NCBI RefSeq assembly: GCF_022343685.1
Contig: NZ_CP092123.1
Span: forward strand, 1,860,001-1,924,000
DNA: 64,000 nucleotides
Direction: 5' to 3'
Source of the DNA: Marinobacterium sediminicola
GTDB taxonomy: Bacteria; Pseudomonadota; Gammaproteobacteria; Pseudomonadales; Balneatricaceae
Position 1 is the first letter of the stretch; each line of letters opens with the position of its first letter. This document shows positions 29,021 through 37,447 of this stretch, piece after piece. Made by a program: the position numbers and the translations under genes. Below the pieces are notes generated by a model. It was given only the letters and a program-made list of their open reading frames with translations. It was not told the origin of the DNA and did not search any database.

Positions 29021-29941
29021 ATGACCAAAATACGCTGTATAGAAGAGCTCGTTCAGGAGTTCCAGGAACAAAGGCCCATTCGTGGTGGCTCACTTATCAT
29101 CACCATATTCGGTGATGCGATAGCCGCACGTGGCGGCACCGTCTGGCTGGGGAGTCTGATCAACCTGCTTGAGCCGCTGGGCCTGAATCAGCGCCTGGTC
29201 CGCACATCCATCTTCCGCCTGACCAAGGACGGCTGGTTAACCTCGAATCAGATTGGCCGCCGCAGCTACTACAGCCTGACAGACTCTGGGCGCCGCCGCT
29301 TCGAAAGCGCTTTCCGACGCATTTATGCCGAGCTATACCCTGAGTGGGATGGCAAATGGGACATGGTACTCGCCAACCAGCTCGACAATGAGCTGCGCAA
29401 GGTCCTTAAGAAAGAGCTGGAGTGGCAGGGTTTCGGTAATATCGCGCCCAGCATCATGGCGCACCCCATGGCCGACGCTCAAGAGCTGAACAATACCCTG
29501 CAAGAACTCTGTGTCCAGAATGAAGTGATTCACATGCGTGCCGAAATGGTCGGCACCCACACCTCCGAAGCGCTGAAGCAGCTTGTGCACGAATGCTGGA
29601 ACCTGCAGCAGCTGGCCGAAGACTATCAGCAGTTCCTCGACCGCTTTCGCCCGATCCTGCGGGCGGTTAAGTCAGCTGATGAGCTTGAGCCAGAGCAGTG
29701 CTTCCAGCTGCGTACACTGCTGATTCACAACTACCGTCGACTATTGCTGCGCGATCCACTGCTACCTGAAAAACTCCTGCCTGCCGATTGGGCGGGTACT
29801 TCAGCGAGAGTACTTTGTCGCAATATCTACCGCCTGATCTATGCTCAGGCAGACCAATGGCTTTCCGAAACTCAGGAAACGGCCGACGGCCCTCTGCCAG
29901 AACCAGCCCCTCGCTTCTACAAGCGCTTTGGCGGTCTCTGA
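29021..29941 (+). CDS. paaX: PaaX-family transcriptional repressor
   Basis: 306 aa. PaaX represses phenylacetate genes and is released by phenylacetyl-CoA. The sequence aligns with E. coli PaaX throughout: GGSLIITIFGDAIAARGG, WLGSLINLLEPLG, RTSIFRLTKDGWL, GRRSYYSLTD, WDGKW, LEWQGFG, LLIHNYRRLLLRDP and DPLLPEKLLPADWAG, ending FYKRFGGL. I chose ATG 29021 over a TTG 39 nt upstream because it fits the E. coli start. The catabolic paaA-K genes are not in the window; only DUF2889 and paaY follow, so its targets may be elsewhere. Confidence 0.93.
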   Translation: MTKIRCIEELVQEFQEQRPIRGGSLIITIFGDAIAARGGTVWLGSLINLLEPLGLNQRLVRTSIFRLTKDGWLTSNQIGRRSYYSLTDSGRRRFESAFRRIYAELYPEWDGKWDMVLANQLDNELRKVLKKELEWQGFGNIAPSIMAHPMADAQELNNTLQELCVQNEVIHMRAEMVGTHTSEALKQLVHECWNLQQLAEDYQQFLDRFRPILRAVKSADELEPEQCFQLRTLLIHNYRRLLLRDPLLPEKLLPADWAGTSARVLCRNIYRLIYAQADQWLSETQETADGPLPEPAPRFYKRFGGL

Positions 29942-29967
29942 TTACGTATATTTTGAGGTAATACACC

Positions 29968-30540
29968 ATGCCACTGTCTACGCCTGCCGAACGAGAATCG
30001 GTGCATACACGTCATGTCACCTGTAACGGTTACAAGCGCAAGGATGGCCTCTGGGATATCGAAGGCGAGCTCATTGACATCAAGAGCTTTGATCTGCAGG
30101 TTGCTGAACGCAATGATGGCATTATCCCGGCTGGCGAGCCGCTGCATAAAATGTCATTGCGCCTGACCATCGACTACGACCTCAACATTCTCGATGTCGA
30201 AGCCAGCATGGACTACACACCGTTCCGTTATTGCCCTGAAATTGCAGACAGCTTCCGAAAACTGATTGGCCACCGTATTGCACCCGGCTTTACCCGGCTG
30301 ACACGAGAACTGCTTGGCGGCACTCAGGGCTGTACTCATCTACTGGAAATGCTGGGCGTACTGGCAACTACGGCCTACCAGACCACCCATCATGAGCGCG
30401 AGAAACGGGAAGATTTTGGCGCCAAGGGCGGCAACCCTCCCCCCATGCTGAACACCTGCCATACTTTCGACGTACGCGGACCGGTGGTCGCACGCTACTG
30501 GCCCGATTTTTACCAAGGTGATGACAAGGTAGAAAAATGA
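29968..30540 (+). CDS. DUF2889 protein
   Basis: 190 aa, soluble. Family features are RHVTCNGYKRKDGLWDIEGE, a repeated beta-rich core (RLTIDYDLNILDVEASMDYTP, interrupted here), ELLGGTQGCTHLLEML and a C-terminal MLNTCHTFDVRGPVVARYWP. The family is often found with aromatic-acid catabolism genes, but its biochemical role is not known to me. It lies 26 nt after paaX and is probably co-transcribed with it. Confidence 0.8.
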   Translation: MPLSTPAERESVHTRHVTCNGYKRKDGLWDIEGELIDIKSFDLQVAERNDGIIPAGEPLHKMSLRLTIDYDLNILDVEASMDYTPFRYCPEIADSFRKLIGHRIAPGFTRLTRELLGGTQGCTHLLEMLGVLATTAYQTTHHEREKREDFGAKGGNPPPMLNTCHTFDVRGPVVARYWPDFYQGDDKVEK

Positions 30541-30577
30541 AGACAGGGGGTGGAGGTGCCGGCCTCCACCTGGCGGC

Positions 30578-31189
30578 TTATTCGGATTTTTCCTTGACCT
30601 GATACAGAGGAATCACATCCTCTTCAAAACTGAGTCTTTTGCGATCCGGCTCAACCTCTGTGAGCGCTTCCACTTCCTGCATCGTATTCAGGCTGCGCAC
30701 GGCCAAATCCTGATACTGGCGCGTACCCGCCGACTTCCACGCAATCTCCTTTTCACCCAGCTCACGCACCACGCGCGCCGGCGAGCCGGCAACCAACGTA
30801 CGATCAGGCACTTCAAACTTGGCTTTAACAAACGCCATCGCGGCGACAATTGAAGACTCACCTACCACAGCACCATCCATGACGACCGCATTCATACCCA
30901 CCAGAGCATTTCGCTTGATGACACATCCATGCAAAACGGCACCATGACCAATATGCCCATCTTCCTCTACGACAGTATCCGTGCCGGGAAAACCATGCAT
31001 GACACAGGTATCCTGAATATTGGCTCCCTCTTTCAGCACCAGACGACCGAAATCTCCACGCAGACAGGCGGCAGGCCCAACATAACATCGTGGCCCCACG
31101 ATCACGTCACCAATGAGTACCGCGCTCGGGTGAACAAAAGCTGTCGGGTCGATAACCGGGGTAATACCGTCGATGGAATAGACTTTCAT
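30578..31189 (-). CDS. paaY: PaaY-type hexapeptide-repeat thioesterase
   Basis: 203 aa left-handed beta-helix protein of the gamma-carbonic-anhydrase fold. It matches E. coli PaaY closely ([84 protein letters not shown]). Metal-ligand histidines H65, H82 and H87 are present. PaaY hydrolyses 2-hydroxycyclohepta-1,4,6-triene-1-formyl-CoA, a dead-end by-product of the phenylacetate pathway. Convergent with paaX-DUF2889; a GGTGGAGG/CCTCCACC hairpin lies between the stops. Confidence 0.94.
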   Translation of the reverse strand: MKVYSIDGITPVIDPTAFVHPSAVLIGDVIVGPRCYVGPAACLRGDFGRLVLKEGANIQDTCVMHGFPGTDTVVEEDGHIGHGAVLHGCVIKRNALVGMNAVVMDGAVVGESSIVAAMAFVKAKFEVPDRTLVAGSPARVVRELGEKEIAWKSAGTRQYQDLAVRSLNTMQEVEALTEVEPDRKRLSFEEDVIPLYQVKEKSE

Positions 31190-31341
31190 GAGGTCTCCTA
31201 GACTACTTACTTAGCATTATGGGCATCATTTCTAACATGCAAACAGGGCAGGCTCCAGCAAGATCTTATTTCAGACAACACCGAAAGCGATACATTATTT
31301 AGATTTTAAATAATTAATCTGTATCTCTTTACCCTTTGTGC

Positions 31342-31468
31342 TAATATAGCCGCATGTTGCCTTTAAGCAGTCAGGCAACTCTCTCATCTTCCCTTCGGAT
31401 CTCCATCCATCCGAAGCAAGCAATGATACTTTGCCCTTACATGGCAGACTCAGGTCTGCCACTTTTTC
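31342..31468 (+). ncRNA. Candidate small RNA or leader ending in an intrinsic terminator
   Basis: In a 370-bp gap, a TAATAT box (31342-31347) is followed by three stem-loops. They are GTTGCC/GGCAAC (31356-31361, 31374-31379), CTTCGGAT/ATCCGAAG (31393-31400, 31409-31416) and TGGCAGAC/GTCTGCCA (31442-31449, 31454-31461), the last followed by CTTTTTCTC. This is a complete small transcript of ~115 nt or an attenuator for the hydrolase gene at 31560. No -35 box of quality and no known RNA family recognised. Confidence 0.45.
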
Positions 31469-31559
31469 TCAATCCTGAAACTCTAAAATCGAGCCATGCA
31501 ATTCACTGTAACGTCTGTTCAGGCTATGCTGCAGGCACGCATTACAGGAGGAAGAAACC

Positions 31560-32105
31560 ATGCTGATTCATCCCGACAAGTCCTGCCTGCTGGTAGTCGA
31601 TATTCAGGAAAAGATGGCCCCCGTCATCCACCAGGCTGAACAGACTGTCGCCAACTGTGAGTGGCTGATCGATATAGCCAACCGCTTGAATGTGCCCGTT
31701 TTGGCGACCGAACAATATCCCCAGGGACTTGGAGTGACGCTCTCTGGCATTCGCCAGCGTATCAAGCCGGAAAACATTATCGAAAAAATTCATTTTTCAG
31801 CGATGTCAGATGCCACCCCCAATCGTGTCATCAATGCTGGCAAATACAATCAGGTGGTGCTGGTAGGCATGGAATCACATGTATGCGTTCTGCAAACAGC
31901 TCTAGAGCTTAAGCAGCAGGCACGAGAAGTCTATGTAGTTGAGGATTGTGTCTCTTCGCGCTCTCCTGCTGACAAGGCTGCAGCACTCGCCCGCTTCCGC
32001 CAATGCGGAATTTATGTCGTCAGCCGTGAGATGGTCGCCTTCGAATGGATGCGCCGAGCAGGCACCGACAGCTTCAGAGAAATCAGCAAGAACTACCTCC
32101 GCTGA
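31560..32105 (+). CDS. Isochorismatase-family cysteine hydrolase
   Basis: 181 aa alpha/beta hydrolase with the family catalytic triad D14 (LLVVDIQEKM), K76 (IEKIHFSA) and C109 (GMESHVCVLQT), and a cis-peptide-type Gly-Met-Glu before the Cys. It resembles YcaC-like hydrolases of unknown substrate more than true isochorismatases. Start ATG follows AGGAGG at an ideal distance. A terminator-like hairpin lies ~95 nt upstream of the start, so expression may depend on read-through. Followed 136 bp later by aacS. Confidence 0.88.
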   Translation: MLIHPDKSCLLVVDIQEKMAPVIHQAEQTVANCEWLIDIANRLNVPVLATEQYPQGLGVTLSGIRQRIKPENIIEKIHFSAMSDATPNRVINAGKYNQVVLVGMESHVCVLQTALELKQQAREVYVVEDCVSSRSPADKAAALARFRQCGIYVVSREMVAFEWMRRAGTDSFREISKNYLR

Positions 32106-32158
32106 GACACTGCCCTCTAGGTATTTTCCCTAGCCCCTCTTGACTCCGCATCGCATAT

Positions 32159-32192
32159 CAATGAAAGTTTACGTTAACGTAAACTTTCATTG
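32159..32192. promoter_or_regulatory. Perfect 34-bp palindrome upstream of aacS
   Basis: Every base from 32159 to 32192 pairs with its mirror around 32175/32176; the core is TTTACGTTAACGTAAA. It lies 50-83 nt before the aacS start. The core looks like the operators of MerR-family LiuR regulators of branched-chain amino acid and acyl-CoA catabolism (from memory of that motif). No T-run, so a terminator is unlikely. Confidence 0.7.
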
Positions 32193-32241
32193 CTTAATCG
32201 CTTTACGATATCTCACATAAAAATTAGATCAGGAGAGGTCG

Positions 32242-34191
32242 ATGACAGCGCCACTCTGGACACCGGAACGGTCCCGTTGCGAACAAACACGCATGTTTCA
32301 GTTCATGCAGCAGCTGAACAGGAAGCACAACCTGTCTCTGGACACTTATGAAAGCCTGCACCAATGGAGCATCGAGCACAGCACCGCTTTTTGGAGTGAG
32401 CTCTGGGACTATGCCGATGTCATTGCTTCTCAACGCGGTTCGACGGTACTTGAGCACCCTGAGCGAATGCCAGGTGCACGCTGGTTCCCGGAAGCACAGC
32501 TGAATTTTGCCCAGAACCTGCTGCGTTATCGCGACGAGCAGCCAGCCGTCATTTTCCGTGGCGAAGATGATACCCGTATCGAATTAAGCCATGCTGAGCT
32601 TTACCGCCAGGTAGCACAGCTGGCCAGCGCATTGCGCAAACAGGGGGTTACCAAGGGCGATCGTGTCTCGGGCTTCATGCCCAACATCCCGGCCACGTTG
32701 GTCGGCATGCTTGCCACGGCTTCAATCGGCGCTATCTGGAGCTCCTGCTCGCCGGATTTTGGCATTAACGGTGTCCTGGACCGCTTTGGTCAGGTAGAAC
32801 CCAAGGTTATGCTGACCACCGACGGATATCGATATAACGGCAAGGTACTGAACAGCCTCGAACGCGTACAAGGTATCGCAGACAAGCTGAATTCCGTTGA
32901 AACGATACTGGTGATCCCTTTCATCGAAGCCCGCCCGGATGTCAGCCACATCCCGCGCGCAGTGCTCTGGGATGACTTTGTTGACCAGGATGCGGCAGAG
33001 ATTGTTTTTGAGCAACTGCCATTCGACCACCCTCTCTATGTCATGTACTCCTCTGGCACCACTGGAGTCCCCAAGTGCATCGTACACAGTGCTGGGGGTA
33101 CTCTGCTCCAGCATCTGAAAGAGCATATGCTGCATACGGATGTGGGCCGTGATGACCGACTCTTTTACTACACGACCTGTGGCTGGATGATGTGGAACTG
33201 GCTGGTAAGCGGCCTGGCCACCGGCTGTACACTCATCCTCTTTGACGGTTCGCCTTTCGCACCTCAGCCAAGTGTGCTCTGGGATATAGCCGAACAGGAA
33301 AAGATCAGCATTTTCGGCACCAGTGCAAAGTATATCGCCGCACTGGAAAAAGCGGAGGTAAAACCCCGTGAAAGCCATGACCTGACAGCGCTGAAGGCTG
33401 TATTATCGACCGGCTCCCCCCTTGCGCATGAAAGCTTTGAATATGTCTATCGGGACATCAAAGCAGACCTCCAGCTGTCATCCATTTCGGGCGGCACTGA
33501 TATCATCTCCTGCTTCGCACTGGGCTGCCCGATTCGCCCTGTCTATGCAGGTGAACTCCAGTGCCGAGGGCTGGGTATGGCGGTCGACATCTTCAATGAT
33601 GATGGCCAGCCTGTCCGTGGCGAAAAAGGCGAACTCGTGTGCACCCAACCCTTCCCGTCCATGCCGATCGGTTTCTGGAACGATCCGGACGGGCGCAAAT
33701 ATCATGATGCCTATTTCAGACAATTCGAGAATATCTGGGCGCATGGAGACTATGGCGAGATCACCGCACATGATGGTCTGATCATCCATGGCCGCTCTGA
33801 TGCAGTTCTCAACCCCGGTGGGGTTCGAATTGGTACAGCCGAAATCTACCGGCAGGTAGAAAAGGTTGAAGGCGTTCTCGAAAGCCTGTGCATTGGCCAA
33901 CCCTGGGATAATGATGTACGTGTGGTGCTGTTTGTGCGCCTGCAGGATGGTATTGAACTTGACGACATGCTGATCAAAACCATTCGGGATACCATACGCG
34001 CCAATACCACGCCGCGACACGTTCCGGCTCGTGTTATTCAGGTCAGCGACATCCCGCGCACGATCAGCGGCAAGATTGTCGAACTGGCCGTGCGCAAAGT
34101 CGTCATGGGTGAAGAGGTTAAAAACAAGGACGCTCTGGCCAACCCCGAAGCACTTGAACTCTTCCGGGACCTGCCCGAACTTCAATCATGA
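32242..34191 (+). CDS. aacS: Acetoacetyl-CoA synthetase
   Basis: 649 aa ANL-superfamily ligase: acetoacetate + ATP + CoA gives acetoacetyl-CoA. AMP-binding P-loop YSSGTTGVPK, later core motif YGEITAHDGLIIHGRSDAVL and the C-terminal catalytic Lys region TISGKIVELAVRKV. The N-terminus with WTPERSRCEQTRMFQFM and WSIEHSTAFW is specific for the acetoacetyl-CoA group rather than acetyl-CoA synthetase. Start ATG follows GGAGAGG. It feeds ketone-body or leucine-derived acetoacetate into acyl-CoA metabolism; the upstream palindrome suggests control by a MerR-type regulator not encoded here. Confidence 0.94.
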   Translation: MTAPLWTPERSRCEQTRMFQFMQQLNRKHNLSLDTYESLHQWSIEHSTAFWSELWDYADVIASQRGSTVLEHPERMPGARWFPEAQLNFAQNLLRYRDEQPAVIFRGEDDTRIELSHAELYRQVAQLASALRKQGVTKGDRVSGFMPNIPATLVGMLATASIGAIWSSCSPDFGINGVLDRFGQVEPKVMLTTDGYRYNGKVLNSLERVQGIADKLNSVETILVIPFIEARPDVSHIPRAVLWDDFVDQDAAEIVFEQLPFDHPLYVMYSSGTTGVPKCIVHSAGGTLLQHLKEHMLHTDVGRDDRLFYYTTCGWMMWNWLVSGLATGCTLILFDGSPFAPQPSVLWDIAEQEKISIFGTSAKYIAALEKAEVKPRESHDLTALKAVLSTGSPLAHESFEYVYRDIKADLQLSSISGGTDIISCFALGCPIRPVYAGELQCRGLGMAVDIFNDDGQPVRGEKGELVCTQPFPSMPIGFWNDPDGRKYHDAYFRQFENIWAHGDYGEITAHDGLIIHGRSDAVLNPGGVRIGTAEIYRQVEKVEGVLESLCIGQPWDNDVRVVLFVRLQDGIELDDMLIKTIRDTIRANTTPRHVPARVIQVSDIPRTISGKIVELAVRKVVMGEEVKNKDALANPEALELFRDLPELQS

Positions 34192-34194
34192 ACG

Positions 34195-34224
34195 AAAAGG
34201 CCCCGCATACTGCGGGGCCTTTTT
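34195..34224. terminator. Bidirectional terminator between aacS and dsbD
   Basis: Stem AAAAGGCCCCGCA/TGCGGGGCCTTTT (34195-34207 and 34211-34223), 3-nt loop, T-run on both sides. Serves two convergent genes. Confidence 0.92.
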
Positions 34225-34245
34225 GAATCAAATACTGAAAGCCGT

Positions 34246-36105
34246 TCAGAAACGCACACGTCCCACCTGAGCAACAAAGTCCGCCGGGTCAATCACACCG
34301 ATCAGCGTCAATTCAGGACGCACCTGGCCACTCGCATCATAGAAAATCAGTGCAGGCGGACCGATGATTGAGAAACGGCGATACAGGGCCTTGGCCTCCT
34401 CGTCATTTGCCGTCACATCCAGCTTAATCAGTTTGAACGGTGCCAATGACTGCTGGACAGAGGCATCGCTGAACGTCACATATTCCAGCTCAACGCACGA
34501 GATACACCAGTCTGCATAGAAATCCAGCATCACTGGCTGCCCCTGCTGTTTGGCCTGCACCAAAAGCCTGTCCAGATCACTCTCACGACTGACGATTTCA
34601 AAAGGCAAGCGAGCGGTCTGCCCAGCCTGGGCAGACACACCCCCCATCACTCCCTGCAAGGGATAGAGGAGACTTTTGCCACCGGACAGCACGCCGATCA
34701 TGAGCGCAGCACCGTAAACCAGCAGAATGACTCCGATCCCTTTCCAGAAACGGTGCCAGCCACGCGCGCGATCATGTAAACGATCAAGCGCACCCAGGTA
34801 AACCGCGCTGACCATCAGAATCAGGCTGACCAGCAACATCGTAATAATGGTTGGCATCAGTCGATCCAGCATCCAGACCGCCATCAGCAGCAACACAACA
34901 CCAAAACCGGCCTTGACGCCTTCCATCCACGCCCCTGCACGGGGAATCAACTTGCCTGCCGACGCACCGACCAGCAACAGGGGCACCCCCATCCCCATTG
35001 ACAGGGTAAACAGCGCAACACCACCCAGCACAGGATCTCCACTCTGACCAATGTAGATCAGCGCCCCCGCCAAGGGGGCTGCCATACAAGGCCCCACGAT
35101 CAAAGCAGATAACAGCCCCATAATGGCCACACCGCTCAGGGTTCCACCCTGTTGACGATGGCTGACACCACTTAATCGGCTCTGTAGCGCTGACGGCAGC
35201 TGCAAGTCATAAAAACCGAACATTGAAAACGCCAGCAATACGAAGACAGCACTAAAACTCCCGATCACCCAAGGGTTCTGGAAGGCAGCCTGCAGGTTGG
35301 CACCAAAAAGCCCCGCGATTATCCCTGCAACTGTGTACGTGGCGGCCATCGCCAACACATAGACGAGGGAAAGCATAAAGGCACGCAGGGTACTCAGATG
35401 AGTTCCTTGGCCCGCGATAATGCTTGAGAGGATTGGGATCATCGGCAATACACAGGGCGTCAAGGAAAGCGCCAGCCCCGCCAGGAAAAAACCACCCAGC
35501 ATCAATAGCCAGTTTCCACCGGACAAAAGGCGAGCAAACTGGTCCTGCTCGCTTACGAATGCATCCGCGCTCTCACTGCCATCAGCTGAAACCGCCCCAT
35601 CCTTCGTGTCTACAGGCCAACTCAACCCGGCAGCCGCCGGTAAATTACTGACGCTGACGGTTTTGGTCACTGGTGGGTAGCAAACCCCCCCTTCCCAACA
35701 ACCCTGATACGTCACCTCCAGATCAGCACTCCCACCCTCTCCAGGCACGTGCCCCAACAGCAACGCAACCTCTGCACGGTTGTGATAGACCTCCACTCTG
35801 CCAAACAGAGGGTCATCCTTCATGTCGCCACTGATATCACGTCGATCTACAAGCTCAACCCCCGCGGGGACATCAATCTGGATCCGATCTCGATACAGGT
35901 AGTAATCAGGCTCGACTTCCCAGACGAGTCGGGTGACCCCCATGGAGGCCGCTTCAACACGGAGCTTGAAAGCCTCTTCTACATCAAGCGGCTGATTACT
36001 CGAAGCGGTTCCGAAGAGACTTGCGTGAGCAGACGTCACACTCACCAGCAGTGCCAACACCCAAACCAGCAATGGCTTCCAGAGTACACGATTCAACAAA
36101 ACCAT
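34246..36105 (-). CDS. dsbD: Thiol:disulfide interchange protein DsbD
   Basis: 619 aa. It brings electrons from cytoplasmic thioredoxin across the inner membrane to periplasmic DsbC/DsbG/CcmG. Signal peptide (1-~28), an Ig-like periplasmic domain with C136 and C142 (GCWEGGVCYPP), eight membrane helices with the two redox Cys in SLTPCVLPMIP (C218) and IVGPCMAAPLAG, and a C-terminal thioredoxin domain with DWCISCVELE. All six redox cysteines are present. Start ATG at 36105 lies very close to an AAGGA box; a TTG three codons on would be better spaced, so the exact start is uncertain. Confidence 0.94.
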   Translation of the reverse strand: MVLLNRVLWKPLLVWVLALLVSVTSAHASLFGTASSNQPLDVEEAFKLRVEAASMGVTRLVWEVEPDYYLYRDRIQIDVPAGVELVDRRDISGDMKDDPLFGRVEVYHNRAEVALLLGHVPGEGGSADLEVTYQGCWEGGVCYPPVTKTVSVSNLPAAAGLSWPVDTKDGAVSADGSESADAFVSEQDQFARLLSGGNWLLMLGGFFLAGLALSLTPCVLPMIPILSSIIAGQGTHLSTLRAFMLSLVYVLAMAATYTVAGIIAGLFGANLQAAFQNPWVIGSFSAVFVLLAFSMFGFYDLQLPSALQSRLSGVSHRQQGGTLSGVAIMGLLSALIVGPCMAAPLAGALIYIGQSGDPVLGGVALFTLSMGMGVPLLLVGASAGKLIPRAGAWMEGVKAGFGVVLLLMAVWMLDRLMPTIITMLLVSLILMVSAVYLGALDRLHDRARGWHRFWKGIGVILLVYGAALMIGVLSGGKSLLYPLQGVMGGVSAQAGQTARLPFEIVSRESDLDRLLVQAKQQGQPVMLDFYADWCISCVELEYVTFSDASVQQSLAPFKLIKLDVTANDEEAKALYRRFSIIGPPALIFYDASGQVRPELTLIGVIDPADFVAQVGRVRF

Positions 36106-36336
36106 CTTCCTTATCCAGTCACATTACCCACAATCTGACCCTGAGGGCGACAAAATGTTCGTTTCAACAGCTGAAGTTGCAACAAGTTTAACACTCACCC
36201 TCCAATCACCGGTATCCAGCATTAAATCTCAAACCTTCAGATACTTATAACCGCCGCAACGATGTGGTAAAACAGAATGATCGGCTAGCCCAATAAAGCC
36301 GACATTCAGCATTTAAGCCGCTGCCAGGACTATAAG

Positions 36337-37404
36337 ATGACCGATACACGCGTAGAAGACCTTAATATTGAATCCAACATTCCGCTCATCACGCCGGAAG
36401 CCCTCAAGGCAAAACTGCCGATCACCGAAGCTGCTGCTGCCACCGTGATGGAAGGTCGCCAGGTGATCAAGGACATTCTTGATCGTAAGGACAAGCGACT
36501 GTTCGTTGTGGTAGGCCCCTGCTCTATCCACGACCCCGAAGCAGCACTTGAGTATGGCCGCAAGCTCAAGGCCCTGGCTGAAGAAGTAAAAGACACCCTG
36601 TATCTGGTCATGCGCGTTTATTTTGAAAAGCCCCGCACCACTGTTGGCTGGAAAGGTCTGATCAATGACCCGCACATGAATGACTCCTTTGATATTGAAG
36701 AGGGTCTGCACATTGCGCGCAAACTGCTGATCGATCTGTCCGAGATGGGCCTGCCGCTGGCTACAGAAGCACTTGACCCCAACACACCGCAGTATCTTCA
36801 AGACCTGATCAGCTGGTCAGCCATAGGTGCACGCACCACCGAATCGCAAACCCACCGCGAGATGTCGTCCGGTCTATCCTGCGCGGTTGGCTTCAAGAAC
36901 GGCACGGATGGCGGTCTGGATGTGGCCGTCAACGCCATGAAATCCGTCCTGCATCCACACAGCTTCCTCGGCATGAACGGCGATGGCCAGGTATCGATCG
37001 TTCGTACCCGCGGCAACCGCTATGGCCATGTAGTGCTGCGCGGGGGTAACGGCAAGCCCAACTATGACTCCGTAAGCGTGAAGCTGTGCGAGCAGGCACT
37101 GGAAAAAGCGGGCCAGAAAGCCAACATCATGGTGGATTGCAGCCACGCCAACTCCAGCAAAGACCCTGCACTGCAGCCGCTGGTAGCAGAGAATGTTGCG
37201 AATCAGATTCTCGAAGGTAATACCTCTATCGTCAGCTTGATGATCGAGAGCAACCTGGAATGGGGTAATCAGTCTATTCCTGAAGACCTGACCCAACTGA
37301 AGCACGGCGTATCGGTCACCGATGCCTGTATCGATTGGAACGCAACAGAAAAATGCATGCGCGAGATGGATGCCAAACTGAAAGGCGTGCTTGACCAGCG
37401 CTAA
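36337..37404 (+). CDS. aroG: Class I 3-deoxy-7-phosphoheptulonate (DAHP) synthase
   Basis: 355 aa AroF/AroG/AroH-type enzyme joining PEP and erythrose 4-phosphate, first step of the shikimate pathway. Recognised from VVVGPCSIHD (metal-binding Cys), MRVYFEKPRTTVGWKGLINDP split at 90-110, SAIGARTTESQTHRE, and MVDCSHANSSKDP. Close to the Pseudomonas tyrosine-type and E. coli isozymes; which amino acid inhibits it cannot be told with confidence. No leader peptide or trp/tyr-type attenuator seen in the 230-bp gap upstream, only a weak TCGGCT/AGCCGA stem. Followed by a strong terminator. Confidence 0.94.
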   Translation: MTDTRVEDLNIESNIPLITPEALKAKLPITEAAAATVMEGRQVIKDILDRKDKRLFVVVGPCSIHDPEAALEYGRKLKALAEEVKDTLYLVMRVYFEKPRTTVGWKGLINDPHMNDSFDIEEGLHIARKLLIDLSEMGLPLATEALDPNTPQYLQDLISWSAIGARTTESQTHREMSSGLSCAVGFKNGTDGGLDVAVNAMKSVLHPHSFLGMNGDGQVSIVRTRGNRYGHVVLRGGNGKPNYDSVSVKLCEQALEKAGQKANIMVDCSHANSSKDPALQPLVAENVANQILEGNTSIVSLMIESNLEWGNQSIPEDLTQLKHGVSVTDACIDWNATEKCMREMDAKLKGVLDQR

Positions 37405-37413
37405 TCGGTAACA

Positions 37414-37440
37414 GGGCGGCTTGACGCCGCCCTTATTTTT
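37414..37440 (+). terminator. Intrinsic terminator of the DAHP synthase gene
   Basis: Perfect 7-bp stem GGGCGGC/GCCGCCC with loop TTGAC, followed by TTATTTTT. Confidence 0.9.
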
Positions 37441-37447
37441 CACTCGA

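Noticed and set aside
31354-31566. 70-codon frame upstream of the isochorismatase-family gene
   Set aside because: It runs through three perfect stem-loops and a terminator, has no ribosome binding site and reads as low-complexity; the RNA explanation fits better.
33478-34185. 235-codon frame antisense to aacS
   Set aside because: Same reason: complement of a conserved ligase gene, no independent evidence.
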